The notes: generated by a model from the sequence alone, not told the origin. Counted from the first letter of the stretch, positions 9,589 through 19,113 are shown. The stretch: DNA of 64,000 nucleotides from Thiodubiliella sp900128405 (GCA_963682085.1 OY821614.1:930001-994000); one strand, 5' to 3'. A program made the numbers and translations.

Positions 9589-10182
9589 TTAAAAATTAAA
9601 ATATCTTCTTTCTGTTTGCATAAACCACTGTCCAAAATAAGCCACCAAATGATAATGCTTAACTTTTTCTATTTTAGACAAATCATTAAAAAAATCATCC
9701 ACCCAAGAAGCAATGTTCTTTTCAAAAAATGTTTTTTGTTGCTCAAGTGATAAAGACAAGCCAGAAATTGACAAACGCATCACCTCAAAAACCCCTGCAA
9801 TATGATCGGTTGGATCTTTTTGTGTATCCTGTGACTCTAAACCCATGGCACGAATATCATCTCTTAAATTAGACAAGGGTTTGCCCATAAGGCATCCTGC
9901 TAAATAATGAGAATAATAAGGCAACAATTCACCCGTACCTAAGCCAATAAACAAACGATGATATTCATCATCCAAACTTTCTAAATTTTCGTGGTTGAAA
10001 TTATCTTTAAGTGCTTGCCAAGTGTCAGTATTAATATGACAGTCGTTAATAATATCAATTAAATTTGAATTTGCAGGTGCAATTAGTATTGCGCTTAATA
10101 GAGCATAGATGTTTGATCTTTCTGCCTCTAAATGACAAGAAGAGTCAGCGTTCTTTGTTGTGTTGTTAATTGTTGCTTTCAT
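9589..10182 (-). CDS. TorD/DmsD-family maturation chaperone
   Basis: Cytoplasmic redox-enzyme maturation chaperone that binds the TAT leader of the catalytic subunit until cofactor is inserted. The 197-residue, largely helical protein shows the family region around DDEYHRLFIGLG with ELLPYYSHYL and the later DPTDHIAGVFEVM block (cf. E-P-x-D-H in TorD). Position directly upstream of the TAT-containing FDH genes supports a role specific to FdhA. Confidence 0.88.
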   Translation of the reverse strand: MKATINNTTKNADSSCHLEAERSNIYALLSAILIAPANSNLIDIINDCHINTDTWQALKDNFNHENLESLDDEYHRLFIGLGTGELLPYYSHYLAGCLMGKPLSNLRDDIRAMGLESQDTQKDPTDHIAGVFEVMRLSISGLSLSLEQQKTFFEKNIASWVDDFFNDLSKIEKVKHYHLVAYFGQWFMQTERRYFNF

Positions 10183-10298
10183 TAACTTAATTGACTATTA
10201 AATTACTATGCTTCGTATCCTAACATAGAAGTAAACACTAAAAATAACTATCATTACATCCTAATAAAATAATAAACTAATAAGCTAATAAATGAAAT

Positions 10299-11870
10299 CT
10301 ATTCAAATAAGGCTTTAACACGGCAGTCTTCGCATTTTTCTAAGTTAATTAATTTATTATCGGTAAACATACTGTGCCCTTTTAATTTTTCCATCATTCT
10401 TTTGACCACTTGAGTGGAACCAAAAACTTTGCCACAATCAATGCATTTAAAAGGTTCGTCTTGATTGAGGCTTCTTTTATCTGATCGTTGTCGATCGCTA
10501 AAAACTAAACGCGCATTTAATTGCATAGCATTCTCAGGACAAGATTTCACACACAGACCGCATTGCACACATAAATTTTCTTGGAAATTGATAATTGGCG
10601 TATTGATATCTCCTGAAGACAGCGCCTTTGTCGGACAAACAGAGGTGCATGCCATACACAAAGTGCACAATTTTTCATCAATCAACACTTCGCCAAAATA
10701 AGCGTCATCATCTGCGGTGAAATCACATTGCGATAAAGTATTTTTGTTTGGATAGTGATATAAGAAATCAATCATAGCAAAAATACGCATGCGTTTATTG
10801 TATAAATCTATCATTCCTATTGTGTTGTTCAATGGTGTTATGCCATCCGAGATTTGCGAACTTTGTTCTACCAATTGCACAAAGCTAGCGTTAGAGTTAT
10901 AACCCAAACTACTTAAAATTTTATGCATAAGATTGGTTTGCTTGTCTAACGCTTGTAGAGTTTGTGTGGGTTCATCGGCACAATGCACAATAACACTTTC
11001 AGCACCAAGGCAAAAAGCATATAAAAAAGATTCCAACCCTAAGCAACCAACCTCTTCTAAAGCAATGGGCAAAACATTCTCCATCATATGTGGCAATAAT
11101 GTCAAATTATCTGCAGAATGAAATAAAATTTTGGCAGATGTTCCGCCCGCATTTAAATAAGTGCTCATTAAGCTGTGCATTTTTTTGGCTTGGTCGTCAA
11201 TAGTGGGATAAGCATAAGAAATTGCTCCAGTAGGACAAACACTGGAGCACCCTCCACAACCATGACAAAGGTTTATATTTGCTTCAACATGGTCACCATT
11301 ACTACGAATAGCATCTGCTGGGCACACATCAATACAACGCTGGCAAAGTTCAGTTTTGTTGCGATTATGAACACACAACGATGTGTCTAAATTCAGAAAT
11401 TTAGGTTTATCAAGTATGCCAATGAGTTGATTGACCTCTGTGAGCACTTCTTCAGTATAGCTTGTGTTTTTATCCAGTGTATAGTAACCAAATGGTGGCA
11501 CAATAGCTGTTTCTACTTCCCCAATCAAATCCAAGACAATATCAAAATACTTATCCTCTGCCATCAGTATTTTATTTTCATTATTAACTTGTGCACTGAT
11601 TTCAAAACTTCCCAAATAACCACCAATTGAGGTCAAGTTGCCGTAAGTAATATTATCAATATTTTTCTTTGTTTGGTTGCGTAGTAAATAATATGGGGTA
11701 AAGTCGGCACTTAGTTGATTGGCAACTGATTGTGCTCGTTCAATTGAAGTAGCAACGATCAGTATAAACCCTGAAGAGTGATAAGAGACAAGGCTAGCAG
11801 GGTTAATCCAAACCTTCTCTAATGCACTAATTGCTTGCTGTTTCGCTTGATTGTTTGTGTTTACTGTCAT
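10299..11870 (-). CDS. Multi-cluster 4Fe-4S protein of formate dehydrogenase operon
   Basis: A 523-residue soluble protein with four ferredoxin-like cysteine motifs in two pairs: CQRCIDVCPADAI and CHGCGGCSSVCPTGAI in the middle, CTLCMACTSVCPTKAL and CVQCGLCVKSCPENAM near the C-terminus. A further zinc-finger-like CIDCG / CEDCR pair closes the protein. Proteins of this type accompany formate dehydrogenase operons with DUF3305 and DUF3306, probably moving electrons or sulfur during maturation; the exact job is not established. Its start overlaps the DUF3306 gene by 44 bases, suggesting translational coupling. Confidence 0.87.
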   Translation of the reverse strand: MTVNTNNQAKQQAISALEKVWINPASLVSYHSSGFILIVATSIERAQSVANQLSADFTPYYLLRNQTKKNIDNITYGNLTSIGGYLGSFEISAQVNNENKILMAEDKYFDIVLDLIGEVETAIVPPFGYYTLDKNTSYTEEVLTEVNQLIGILDKPKFLNLDTSLCVHNRNKTELCQRCIDVCPADAIRSNGDHVEANINLCHGCGGCSSVCPTGAISYAYPTIDDQAKKMHSLMSTYLNAGGTSAKILFHSADNLTLLPHMMENVLPIALEEVGCLGLESFLYAFCLGAESVIVHCADEPTQTLQALDKQTNLMHKILSSLGYNSNASFVQLVEQSSQISDGITPLNNTIGMIDLYNKRMRIFAMIDFLYHYPNKNTLSQCDFTADDDAYFGEVLIDEKLCTLCMACTSVCPTKALSSGDINTPIINFQENLCVQCGLCVKSCPENAMQLNARLVFSDRQRSDKRSLNQDEPFKCIDCGKVFGSTQVVKRMMEKLKGHSMFTDNKLINLEKCEDCRVKALFE

Positions 11871-12354
11871 TGTTTTTAGTAGTTAAAGTTTCGTTATTGG
11901 TTGATTGTGTTTCATCTACAATAGGGTCTAAATTTTCTTCTTGTTCTTTTTGTTTTTCTTCTAAAATTTCTTCCTCTGCCTTTTTCTTTTCGCGTTCAAT
12001 TTGTTGTTTTAATTCGTGTGGGATAATGTCGCCTAACAGTTCAAATGTGGTGTAATTTTCATCATAATCATTTAAACCATCTAAAATATTAATTGAAGGG
12101 GATAGAAATAATTTACGCAACGCTTTCTTTTTTAAAATTTCACTGACCTTACTAGACATAAACATTGAATAATCAGATTCTTCATTTAAAGTGTCAATAT
12201 CAGGCATATCAGCATCAGTTAAACTATTGATAGACTCAGTCGAAATTTCTTGTTGTTGATCTAATTTCGTGTATTCATCTTTTAATGATTCAGTCTTTAC
12301 AGCTTGTTTGCGTTCATCAAACTGTGCAAAAATACTTTTTTCTAGCTTACTCAT
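11827..12354 (-). CDS. DUF3306-family protein
   Basis: Charged, 175-residue cytoplasmic protein (start at 12354). The centre carries the family-type SEILKKKALRKLFLSP block followed by a GLNDYDENYT segment, and the C-terminal third is a Lys/Glu-rich helix likely to form a coiled coil, ending in a low-complexity Thr/Asn/Ser tail. DUF3306 genes occur next to formate dehydrogenase operons; function unknown. It overlaps both neighbours, so the three genes are probably co-translated. Confidence 0.82.
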   Translation of the reverse strand: MSKLEKSIFAQFDERKQAVKTESLKDEYTKLDQQQEISTESINSLTDADMPDIDTLNEESDYSMFMSSKVSEILKKKALRKLFLSPSINILDGLNDYDENYTTFELLGDIIPHELKQQIEREKKKAEEEILEEKQKEQEENLDPIVDETQSTNNETLTTKNNDSKHKQSSETASN

Positions 12355-12871
12355 AAACACTCATCTTTTGATAATGCTCACCCGCTGTACCTTTAACCAA
12401 TTTACGCTTTTTACGCTTTTCTGGTTTGTAATTTTCTAGCACAAAGCGTTCTATGGTTTGGTAAATTTGAATATCAATTGCCATAGCATATACCGTTTCA
12501 TCAGTTTCCATATAAATCGCTGCTTCGTCATAACTAAGTGTTACTAAAAAAGGATTTGGGCGATTGTCGTCATCTTCACGGCACACAACAAAGATACTTG
12601 CATTATCCGAAACAAGGTTTTGATAATAACTGTCTAATTCGTCACGCACCAATTCTAGAATAAAACCATCATACTGATAAATGGGCTCATTATTGATATT
12701 ACTAATTAGGGTTATCTCGTTTGTTTGCTCTACATTTTCCTTGGTCGGAATCACACCAATAGCCTGCCATTTTTCTGTTATCCATGGATTATCTATTTTG
12801 AAGCGTTGTAATAATACCGCCACATGTAAGGTAATGTTGTTACTACCAGATTTTAAGAACACTCCTTCCAT
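12347..12871 (-). CDS. DUF3305-family protein
   Basis: First gene of the minus-strand formate dehydrogenase run, 174 residues. It contains the DUF3305-type region LQRFKIDNPWITEKWQAIGV followed by a beta-rich middle and a basic C-terminus (EKRKKRKLVKG). The family co-occurs with DUF3306 and FDH genes; biochemical role unknown. The 80-base gap to the divergent second moeA must hold the promoter for the FDH operon. Confidence 0.83.
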   Translation of the reverse strand: MEGVFLKSGSNNITLHVAVLLQRFKIDNPWITEKWQAIGVIPTKENVEQTNEITLISNINNEPIYQYDGFILELVRDELDSYYQNLVSDNASIFVVCREDDDNRPNPFLVTLSYDEAAIYMETDETVYAMAIDIQIYQTIERFVLENYKPEKRKKRKLVKGTAGEHYQKMSVYE

Positions 12872-12951
12872 GATAAAAAAATAAAACCAAATAATAAAAT
12901 AATCTTAATTATAATACAAGAACTTTATATAAATAAGAGTAATTAAAAAAA

Positions 12952-14193
12952 ATGCAAACAATAAACAGTTGTTTAAGTGATCAAGACACTTCCTTGACGC
13001 TCAATCAGGCACAAGAAAAATGTTTTAGTGCAATTAAAAAAAACTTGTCTGTTGAAAAAGTTGCCATTCGTTCTGCCTTCAATAGAGTCATTACACAAGA
13101 TATTATTGCACCTATTAATGTCCCTGCACACATCAATTCTGCGATGGATGGCTACGCATTGCGTAAAAAAGATATGTTAAACAACTCGTCTTTTACTGTT
13201 ATCGCTACAGTTTATGCAGGTCAATACAGTGATGAAAAAATCAAAAAAAATACCTGTATCCGTATTATGACAGGTGCAGTTATTCCACAGAATACTGATA
13301 TTGTGATTCCTCAAGAATTTACAACCAAGGTAGGCAAACAAATTACCGTTGATAATTATATTGGTGGCGACAATATTCGCTTTGCAGGCGAAGATTTGGC
13401 TAAAGACAGTGTGGTGTTAAAAAAAGGACGCTTGTTAAATGCTGCTGATTTAGGCTTATTGGCATCATTAGGCATTGCCGAAGTCAGTGTTTGGCGTAAA
13501 CTGCGTGTTGCTTTTTTATCAACGGGCGATGAATTGCGTGGGTTAACTGAATCTTTAAAAAAAGGTGAAATTTATGACAGTAATCGTTATTCTTTGTTTG
13601 GAATGCTACATAATTTAAATGTTGAAATATTGGATATGGGCGTTGTGAAGGACGACTATGCCACCTTAAATGCTACTTTTACACAGGCTGCACAATGTGC
13701 CGATATAGTCATTAGCACAGGTGGTGTTTCTGTCGGGCAGGCTGATTTTGTTAAACAAGTATTAAGCGATATTGGCACGGTTAATTTTTGGAAATTAGCC
13801 ATTAAACCCGGGCGACCTTTAACATTTGGAAAAATTAATGAAGCATATTTTTTTGGCTTGCCAGGCAATCCTGTAGCAACAATGATTACATTCTATCAAA
13901 TTGTCCAACCATTTATTAAAAAATTAATGGGGCAAATTCAAGGCATTAAGCCTTTGCTTATTAACGCTAAAAGTGAGACGGATATTTTCAAATCAAAAGG
14001 CAGAGTTGAGTTTTTGCGTGCCAAGTTCAGCAATAATGACGGTGAATTAACCGTGCAAAAACTAAAAAAACAAGGCTCTGGTGTACTCAGCTCTATGAGT
14101 TATGCCAATTGCTTGATTGTGCTTAGTGAAAACACAGGATCAATTAAGGCAGGGGAGTGGGTGAAAATACAGCCTTTTTACGCTTTAATTTGA
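12952..14193 (+). CDS. moeA: Molybdopterin molybdenumtransferase MoeA (copy 2)
   Basis: Second MoeA paralogue, 413 residues, with INSAMDGYAL near residue 65, STGGVSVGQADFV near 260 and GLPGNPVATM near 306. It is only moderately similar to the copy at 27-1280, so it is an old paralogue rather than a recent duplicate. Its divergent position next to the FDH operon and the tungstate transporter raises the possibility that one MoeA is specialised for tungsten, as proposed for organisms with two MoeA proteins; the sequence alone does not prove this. Its 3' end overlaps the convergent mobAB gene by 16 bases. Confidence 0.93.
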   Translation: MQTINSCLSDQDTSLTLNQAQEKCFSAIKKNLSVEKVAIRSAFNRVITQDIIAPINVPAHINSAMDGYALRKKDMLNNSSFTVIATVYAGQYSDEKIKKNTCIRIMTGAVIPQNTDIVIPQEFTTKVGKQITVDNYIGGDNIRFAGEDLAKDSVVLKKGRLLNAADLGLLASLGIAEVSVWRKLRVAFLSTGDELRGLTESLKKGEIYDSNRYSLFGMLHNLNVEILDMGVVKDDYATLNATFTQAAQCADIVISTGGVSVGQADFVKQVLSDIGTVNFWKLAIKPGRPLTFGKINEAYFFGLPGNPVATMITFYQIVQPFIKKLMGQIQGIKPLLINAKSETDIFKSKGRVEFLRAKFSNNDGELTVQKLKKQGSGVLSSMSYANCLIVLSENTGSIKAGEWVKIQPFYALI

Positions 14194-15293
14194 TGCCCCA
14201 TATAGGCCAAAATAAAATCACCAATTTGCTCAATATCGTTAATATCTAACGACACTCTATCGCACTCAATGGGGATTTCATCACCAGCAAAAGCAATCAC
14301 ATTAACATCATTTTCAAAAATATTAGGATGATTGAGCGCTTGTCTTTGTAGCTCTATTTTAGGGAAAATTTCGCGTTTAAACCCCTCAACCAAAATCAAA
14401 TCTAATTGCTTTAAATTCAGTTGTTCAAACAATGCAAACAGTCCTAATTCTTGCTCAGTATAACGATTGATTAAGGCAAATTTATCAGCAGAGCTGATAA
14501 GCACTTGTTCAGCACCTGCGTGGTAACATTCGTAACTGTCTTTTCCTTTGTGGTCTATTTCAAAATTATGATGTCCGTGCTTTAGATAAGCAAGGCGAAT
14601 ATTTTTTTGTTTTAAATATTTGATAAGTTGAATGATTAATGTGGTTTTCCCTGTGCCACTAAAAGCAGCAAAACCTAATATTGGCACATTTTTAATACGA
14701 TTTACTTGAGTTAAGGAGGCGTAATCTTGTGGCGTGTTCAGGTTGATGAAGAAATCTTGATATTGAGATAAATCGGCAATTGCCAATGTATGCTGCTGAT
14801 ACCACAAATCAATTTTTCGATCACCGGTAGCTAAATAAGCCAATAAACTGCTGAGTAAATCAGTTTTTAGTAAGGCAAAAGTAGGCTGTAATCTGTTACC
14901 ATCATGTGCCACACAAATTTGTGCTTTTTGTTTTGTTAGTTCGGTTTTTAGGGTGGCTAATAATTCTGCTCCAATCATCGGGCAATCACAAGGTAATACT
15001 AACAAATAAGGTGTTTTAGCAACCTCCATAGCTTTGGCAAAGCCTGCCAAAGGACCTTGAAAATTTGTTGTATTGTCTTCAATAATTGGGTTTTTAATAA
15101 ATTTTTGATACCTTTTTTGGTTGCGATTGGCATTAATTAAAATACTATCAACTTCATTTTCAATCACTTCAATTACATATTGAATTAGTGGTTTTTGGTT
15201 GAGTTGTATTAGCCCTTTATCTTGACCATTCATACGACTAGAACGACCTCCTGCCAAAATGACTGCTGTTATTTGTTGATTACTAATACTCAT
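14178..15293 (-). CDS. mobA: MobA-MobB fusion, molybdenum cofactor guanylyltransferase
   Basis: A 371-residue fusion. Residues 1 to about 195 are MobA, which adds GMP to Mo-cofactor to form MGD: LAGGRSSRMNGQDKGL is the nucleotide-binding loop and LPCDCPMIG the metal-binding block. Residues about 205-371 are MobB, a GTP-binding accessory with P-loop GFAAFSGTGKTTL and VEGFKRE. Both halves are complete. The product supplies the bis-MGD cofactor that FdhA needs. It overlaps tupC by four bases and is convergent with moeA copy 2. Confidence 0.93.
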   Translation of the reverse strand: MSISNQQITAVILAGGRSSRMNGQDKGLIQLNQKPLIQYVIEVIENEVDSILINANRNQKRYQKFIKNPIIEDNTTNFQGPLAGFAKAMEVAKTPYLLVLPCDCPMIGAELLATLKTELTKQKAQICVAHDGNRLQPTFALLKTDLLSSLLAYLATGDRKIDLWYQQHTLAIADLSQYQDFFINLNTPQDYASLTQVNRIKNVPILGFAAFSGTGKTTLIIQLIKYLKQKNIRLAYLKHGHHNFEIDHKGKDSYECYHAGAEQVLISSADKFALINRYTEQELGLFALFEQLNLKQLDLILVEGFKREIFPKIELQRQALNHPNIFENDVNVIAFAGDEIPIECDRVSLDINDIEQIGDFILAYMGHQIKA

Positions 15294-15928
15294 AGTGATA
15301 GTTTTTGATCGACAAGTTGTAAAGTTTTGCTTATGACATTATGCGCTATTTCTTCGGTATGTGTCGTAATAACAATACTGTGCCCTTTCTCCAATAATTG
15401 CCTTAACAGTTGATAAAATTTTTGTTTAATATCTTGGTCTAAGTTTTCTGTTGGCTCATCCAGTAACCAAATTTTTGGATTTATTATTTTTGCTCTGGCA
15501 ATGGCAACACGCTGTATTTCCCCACTAGACAAGTTGTCTGGATGTTTGTCTCTCAAGTGAGTTAGGTTTGCCCAGCGTAGAACTTCTTCAACGCTATTCT
15601 GATGTTTCTTAGATTTTTTAAAGTGCAATGGATAGGTAATATTGCGTTCAACGCTACAATCAAACAAATATGCTTTACTGGCTAAATAGATGCTATCAGC
15701 AGTTAATAAGTGTCGTTTTTTTGCAGGAAAAATGCTATTCTGGTAATAGATTTCACCCATATCTGCACTCATTATCCCCGCCATTATTTTTAATAAGGTG
15801 CTTTTTCCGCTGCCATTTTTTCCTTTAATAATTAAACATTCTCCACTCATGAGATGCAATTTATCGATAGATAAAATAGGTTTATCGTATGATTTTTGAA
15901 TATTTTTAAAACAAGCAATTTCTTCCAC
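15290..15928 (-). CDS. tupC: Tungstate ABC transporter ATP-binding protein
   Basis: ATPase of an ABC importer, 212 residues. Walker A is GKNGSGKST (about residue 36), the signature LSSGEIQRVAIARA and Walker B IWLLDEP follow, and the H-loop is VITTHT. By itself the sequence is generic, but it is divergent from tupA-tupB with a 204-base shared promoter region and joined to mobAB, so it most likely energises tungstate import. Being on the opposite strand from tupAB is unusual for this system. Confidence 0.83.
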   Translation of the reverse strand: MEEIACFKNIQKSYDKPILSIDKLHLMSGECLIIKGKNGSGKSTLLKIMAGIMSADMGEIYYQNSIFPAKKRHLLTADSIYLASKAYLFDCSVERNITYPLHFKKSKKHQNSVEEVLRWANLTHLRDKHPDNLSSGEIQRVAIARAKIINPKIWLLDEPTENLDQDIKQKFYQLLRQLLEKGHSIVITTHTEEIAHNVISKTLQLVDQKLSL

Positions 15929-16132
15929 TACCCGACCTTCTCTTATTAAAAAAAGTTAAAAAAATTAAAGGGATTATATACCTAAACACAAAAAACAGCG
16001 GTAAAGACGATAAAGAATTTCTCTTAATTCGAATTCAACCTAGATAAGGTTTCTAAAATTCACTTTGAAAAAAATCCATTGAGATTAATCAATCGGGTAT
16101 TATGACGCTAAGACTCACCTTAAAAGCTTAAT

Positions 16133-16939
16133 ATGTTATTTAAATATATAAAATTATTACTTGCTATATCTTTACTAACAATCCACTCAGTATCTAGCGC
16201 ATCTAACAAAATTACCATGGCAACCACAACCAGTACTGAAAATTCTGGTTTACTAGATTATTTACTACCTATGTTTGAGCAACATTATCATATTCAAGTG
16301 AAGGTAATAGCCACAGGCACTGGTAGAGCACTGAAACTAGCAGAGAAAGGTGATGTAGATATTATTATAGTACATGCACCTAGCAAAGAAAAACAATTTG
16401 TCGAATCTGGCTATGGCATTGAACGCAAAAGTTTAATGTATAACAAATTTCTAATTGTTGGACCTAAACACAACCCAGCCAATATCGTTACTACCGATAA
16501 AATCGGAACAATATTTAGTAAAATTGCCAGTCAAAAAATACCTTTTATTTCTCGTGCAGATAATTCAGGCACTCATATCAAAGAGCAAGATATTTGGAGC
16601 AGTGCTAATCTAAAACCTCACGGGTCATGGTATAAACAAGTAGGACAAGGCATGGGAAAAACACTACAAATTACTGATGAATTAACTGCCTATACCCTTG
16701 TCGATACAGGGACTTGGTTAAAACTAAAAGATAAAACAAGTTTGATTTCTGTGTATGACAATGATTCAGAAGTTATTACATTTAACCCTTATAGCGTTAT
16801 TCTGATTAATCCTGAAAAACACCCGCACACCCATTACAAACCAGCCAAAATATTATCAAATTGGCTCACTTCTACAGCAACAAAAAAAATCATTAACCAG
16901 TATAAAATTAATGGGCAACAACTTTTCTTTGCAAACTGA
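16133..16939 (+). CDS. tupA: Tungstate-binding periplasmic protein TupA
   Basis: Substrate-binding protein of a TupABC-type tungstate importer. The 268 residues begin with a signal peptide cleaved near SVSSA, followed by the TupA fingerprint ATTTSTENSGLLDYLLP and GTGRALKLAEKGDVD, plus SRADNSGTHIKEQ downstream. TupA proteins characterised in other bacteria bind tungstate far more tightly than molybdate, so tungsten is the predicted cargo. It is followed directly by tupB (stop and start overlap). Confidence 0.92.
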   Translation: MLFKYIKLLLAISLLTIHSVSSASNKITMATTTSTENSGLLDYLLPMFEQHYHIQVKVIATGTGRALKLAEKGDVDIIIVHAPSKEKQFVESGYGIERKSLMYNKFLIVGPKHNPANIVTTDKIGTIFSKIASQKIPFISRADNSGTHIKEQDIWSSANLKPHGSWYKQVGQGMGKTLQITDELTAYTLVDTGTWLKLKDKTSLISVYDNDSEVITFNPYSVILINPEKHPHTHYKPAKILSNWLTSTATKKIINQYKINGQQLFFAN

Positions 16940-17637
16940 TGTCTGATAATTTATGGACAATGGTTTTAAATGCACTGTTCTTCCTTTTTTCTGGCGATAA
17001 GGCGCTGTGGGAAATAATTATCGTTTCATTGAGAGTTTCTTTATTTGCTATTTTAATTAGTGCACCAATTGCCTTTTTATTGGCCTTTTTATTGTCTAAT
17101 TATCATTGGCGTTTTAAAAAAATAGCGTTGTCTATTACTCACACATTAGTCGCAGTGCCAGCAGTTGTAGTTGGTTTGGTCATTTATTTACTGCTATCTA
17201 AGTATGGCATACTGGGTGATTTACACTGGCTCTTTTCACAAAAAGCAATGATACTAGGGCAAATTTTATTGGCTTTTCCCATTATTTTAAATGTTAGCTA
17301 TAGTGGACTTAATAGCATCAGTAAACAAGCAGAAGAAACTGCTATTACCTTTGGTGCAAGTCGCTGGCAAGTCGCACTTATCTTAATGTTTGAATGTCGT
17401 TTTACTTTAATCACAGCCATCACTATGGCGTTTGGTCGTATTATTGCAGAAGTAGGAAGTGCAATGATGATAGGTGGCAACATACTACACCATACTAGAA
17501 GCATCACCACAGCTATCGCTTTAGAAACCAGTAAAGGAGAGTTCAGTCAGGCTATTGCACTGGGTATCGTATTGGTTGTTTTAGCACTTACACTTAACTT
17601 TTCTATTATATTTTTTAATAAAAAAACCAATTTATAA
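16939..17637 (+). CDS. tupB: Tungstate ABC transporter permease TupB
   Basis: Inner-membrane permease, 232 residues, with about five hydrophobic helices. The cytoplasmic EAA loop that contacts the ATPase is visible as EETAITFGASRWQVALIL (about residues 132-150). It is translationally coupled to tupA. Partner ATPase is the divergent gene at 15290-15928. Confidence 0.9.
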   Translation: MSDNLWTMVLNALFFLFSGDKALWEIIIVSLRVSLFAILISAPIAFLLAFLLSNYHWRFKKIALSITHTLVAVPAVVVGLVIYLLLSKYGILGDLHWLFSQKAMILGQILLAFPIILNVSYSGLNSISKQAEETAITFGASRWQVALILMFECRFTLITAITMAFGRIIAEVGSAMMIGGNILHHTRSITTAIALETSKGEFSQAIALGIVLVVLALTLNFSIIFFNKKTNL

Positions 17638-17714
17638 AAACCTCGCCCTTTGTCTAATAAAAGTTGCATTTAGTAGTTATTATCAGTGATTTTTTTAACA
17701 AGATTATTTAACCA

Positions 17715-17735
17715 GTGCCCCAGTCTCTAGGGCAC
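17715..17735. other. Short hairpin in tupB-cnoX intergenic region
   Basis: Perfect 6-bp inverted repeat GTGCCC/GGGCAC separated by 9 bases, between two convergent transcription units (tupAB and the minus-strand cnoX/dsrC remnant). It has no strong T-run on either side, so calling it a terminator would be speculative. Confidence 0.35.
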
Positions 17736-17750
17736 CTTATATCAGAAATC

Positions 17751-17987
17751 TTACACATAACCATAAGAAAACAAGGGGAATAATTTAGCCCCCCCTACCT
17801 CTTTCTTGCTAATACTTAAGCCCACACCTAACTACTTAAAAATATAAACATCATGCATTAAATTAAGCACTAGCCAATGCTCATCATTCAATTCTAAATT
17901 TTCTTTTTTAGCCAACTTGATAGTAACATCACGCTGTTTAATCGAATAGCCTTCTGCATCAAATTCAATGATGTTACCTCTTTTAAT
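17751..17987 (-). pseudogene. DsrC/TusE-family remnant
   Basis: Immediately after the cnoX stop, the minus strand reads IIEFDAEGYSIKQRDVTIKL and ENLELNDEHWLVLNLM before an in-frame TAG at 17832-17834. This matches the N-terminal half of the DsrC/TusE fold, where E-G-Y and the LELT-EEHW helix are hallmarks. About 40 bases later another frame reads KLFPLFSYG, resembling the conserved LFPYGP segment of the C-terminal half, so a frameshifted and deleted tail is likely. The cysteine-bearing C-terminal arm is absent. No start codon precedes the remnant. The N-terminal identification is good; the tail is tentative. This fills most of the 345-base gap after tupB. Confidence 0.72.
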
Positions 17988-18855
17988 TCAAATTAGCCAA
18001 ACGACGACGGTAAACGCCACTTTCTTTTGGATTAGTGTTTGCAAGCATATTGCAAATCAGTCCAATCATTTCTTTAGCTGCCCCTTCTTTAAAATCAGGA
18101 TTATTTTCTTGAATAAAAAATAAATTCTCCATCCCTTGTTCAATATCATGTTGTGAAAATAAACAAATCGCCAAATCAAAATGTGCCTGATGATCATCAG
18201 ATGATTTTAATATTTGGGCTTGAAGTGTCGCCATACCCGCAGTATTTTGTGCCAAGCGGATAAAGTTCAATTGGCTGGAAATTGACAAGCCAATATCACT
18301 TTTTTGTGCAGATTCTGGCAATCTCTCAAACAAAGCCTGTGCTTGTTCTATCTCGCCAATATCTAAAAATATTTGCACCATATCCAACACCACGCGCGTA
18401 TTACTGGGGTCGGATGAAATCGCCTCGGTCAGTAATATAATCGCCGCTTGGGTGTCGCCATCCGTATGTTTTTGCCTAGCTTGCGTGCGTAATTCATCAG
18501 ACTTTCTGAATACACCATAATATTTGAGCAAAATACGCAACGCTTCTGCTTGGAGTTCACCCTCTTCTCTCTGCACTTCGCAACCTCCTTTAAAAACTAC
18601 CAAAGTAGGCACATTGGTAATAGAAAATTGCTGTTTTAATTCATCTTGCTCATCGATATCAATCTTAGCAAAAATAAACTCTCCTGCAAACTCAGTTGCC
18701 AATTTTGCGATGGCATCAGCTGTTTTAATACAAGGGCCCGACCATACACCCATAAATTCCACTAACACAGGTAAGTGTAAAGAATTATGCACGACCAAAT
18801 CTTCAAAATTACTCTGACTAACTTCAAATATTAACGGTTTTTTCTCATTACTCAT
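17983..18855 (-). CDS. cnoX: CnoX/YbbN-like thioredoxin-TPR chaperone
   Basis: A 290-residue protein with an N-terminal thioredoxin domain (about 10-110) and a C-terminal helical TPR-like half, the architecture of E. coli CnoX (YbbN), a holdase that passes clients to GroEL and DnaK. The redox motif is degenerate: WSGPC keeps only the second cysteine of WCGPC, as in other CnoX proteins lacking a full CxxC. It follows the small gene at 18859 by three bases, so the two are probably co-transcribed. Confidence 0.86.
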   Translation of the reverse strand: MSNEKKPLIFEVSQSNFEDLVVHNSLHLPVLVEFMGVWSGPCIKTADAIAKLATEFAGEFIFAKIDIDEQDELKQQFSITNVPTLVVFKGGCEVQREEGELQAEALRILLKYYGVFRKSDELRTQARQKHTDGDTQAAIILLTEAISSDPSNTRVVLDMVQIFLDIGEIEQAQALFERLPESAQKSDIGLSISSQLNFIRLAQNTAGMATLQAQILKSSDDHQAHFDLAICLFSQHDIEQGMENLFFIQENNPDFKEGAAKEMIGLICNMLANTNPKESGVYRRRLANLN

Positions 18856-18858
18856 AAT

Positions 18859-19113
18859 TTAACGGGGTTGAAATAAAATGGACTTAACAGATTGATAATT
18901 AGTGGCAATGTTACGCAAATTTTCTTCCCCTATCTCAGTATCCACTCTATTTTGCTGAATATCTTTAACTTGATTTGCATACATTTTTTTCAAAGTATCT
19001 AAAGTCGCATTGATTTCATACACTGTTGGATTACCTTCATCTTCCCAATCTTGTGGTAAAGTGTGTGGGTAATTAGGCTTAAATTCCAATATATCTTTAT
19101 CATCTTCAAACAT
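18859..19113 (-). CDS. Hypothetical acidic small protein upstream of cnoX
   Basis: Unrecognised 84-residue protein (start chosen at 19113, MFEDDKDILEFKP; an upstream start at 19125 is possible). It is hydrophilic, has no membrane segment and no cysteines, and is predicted helical in the second half. The three-base gap to cnoX suggests co-expression, but nothing in the sequence indicates a function. Confidence 0.6.
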   Translation of the reverse strand: MFEDDKDILEFKPNYPHTLPQDWEDEGNPTVYEINATLDTLKKMYANQVKDIQQNRVDTEIGEENLRNIATNYQSVKSILFQPR

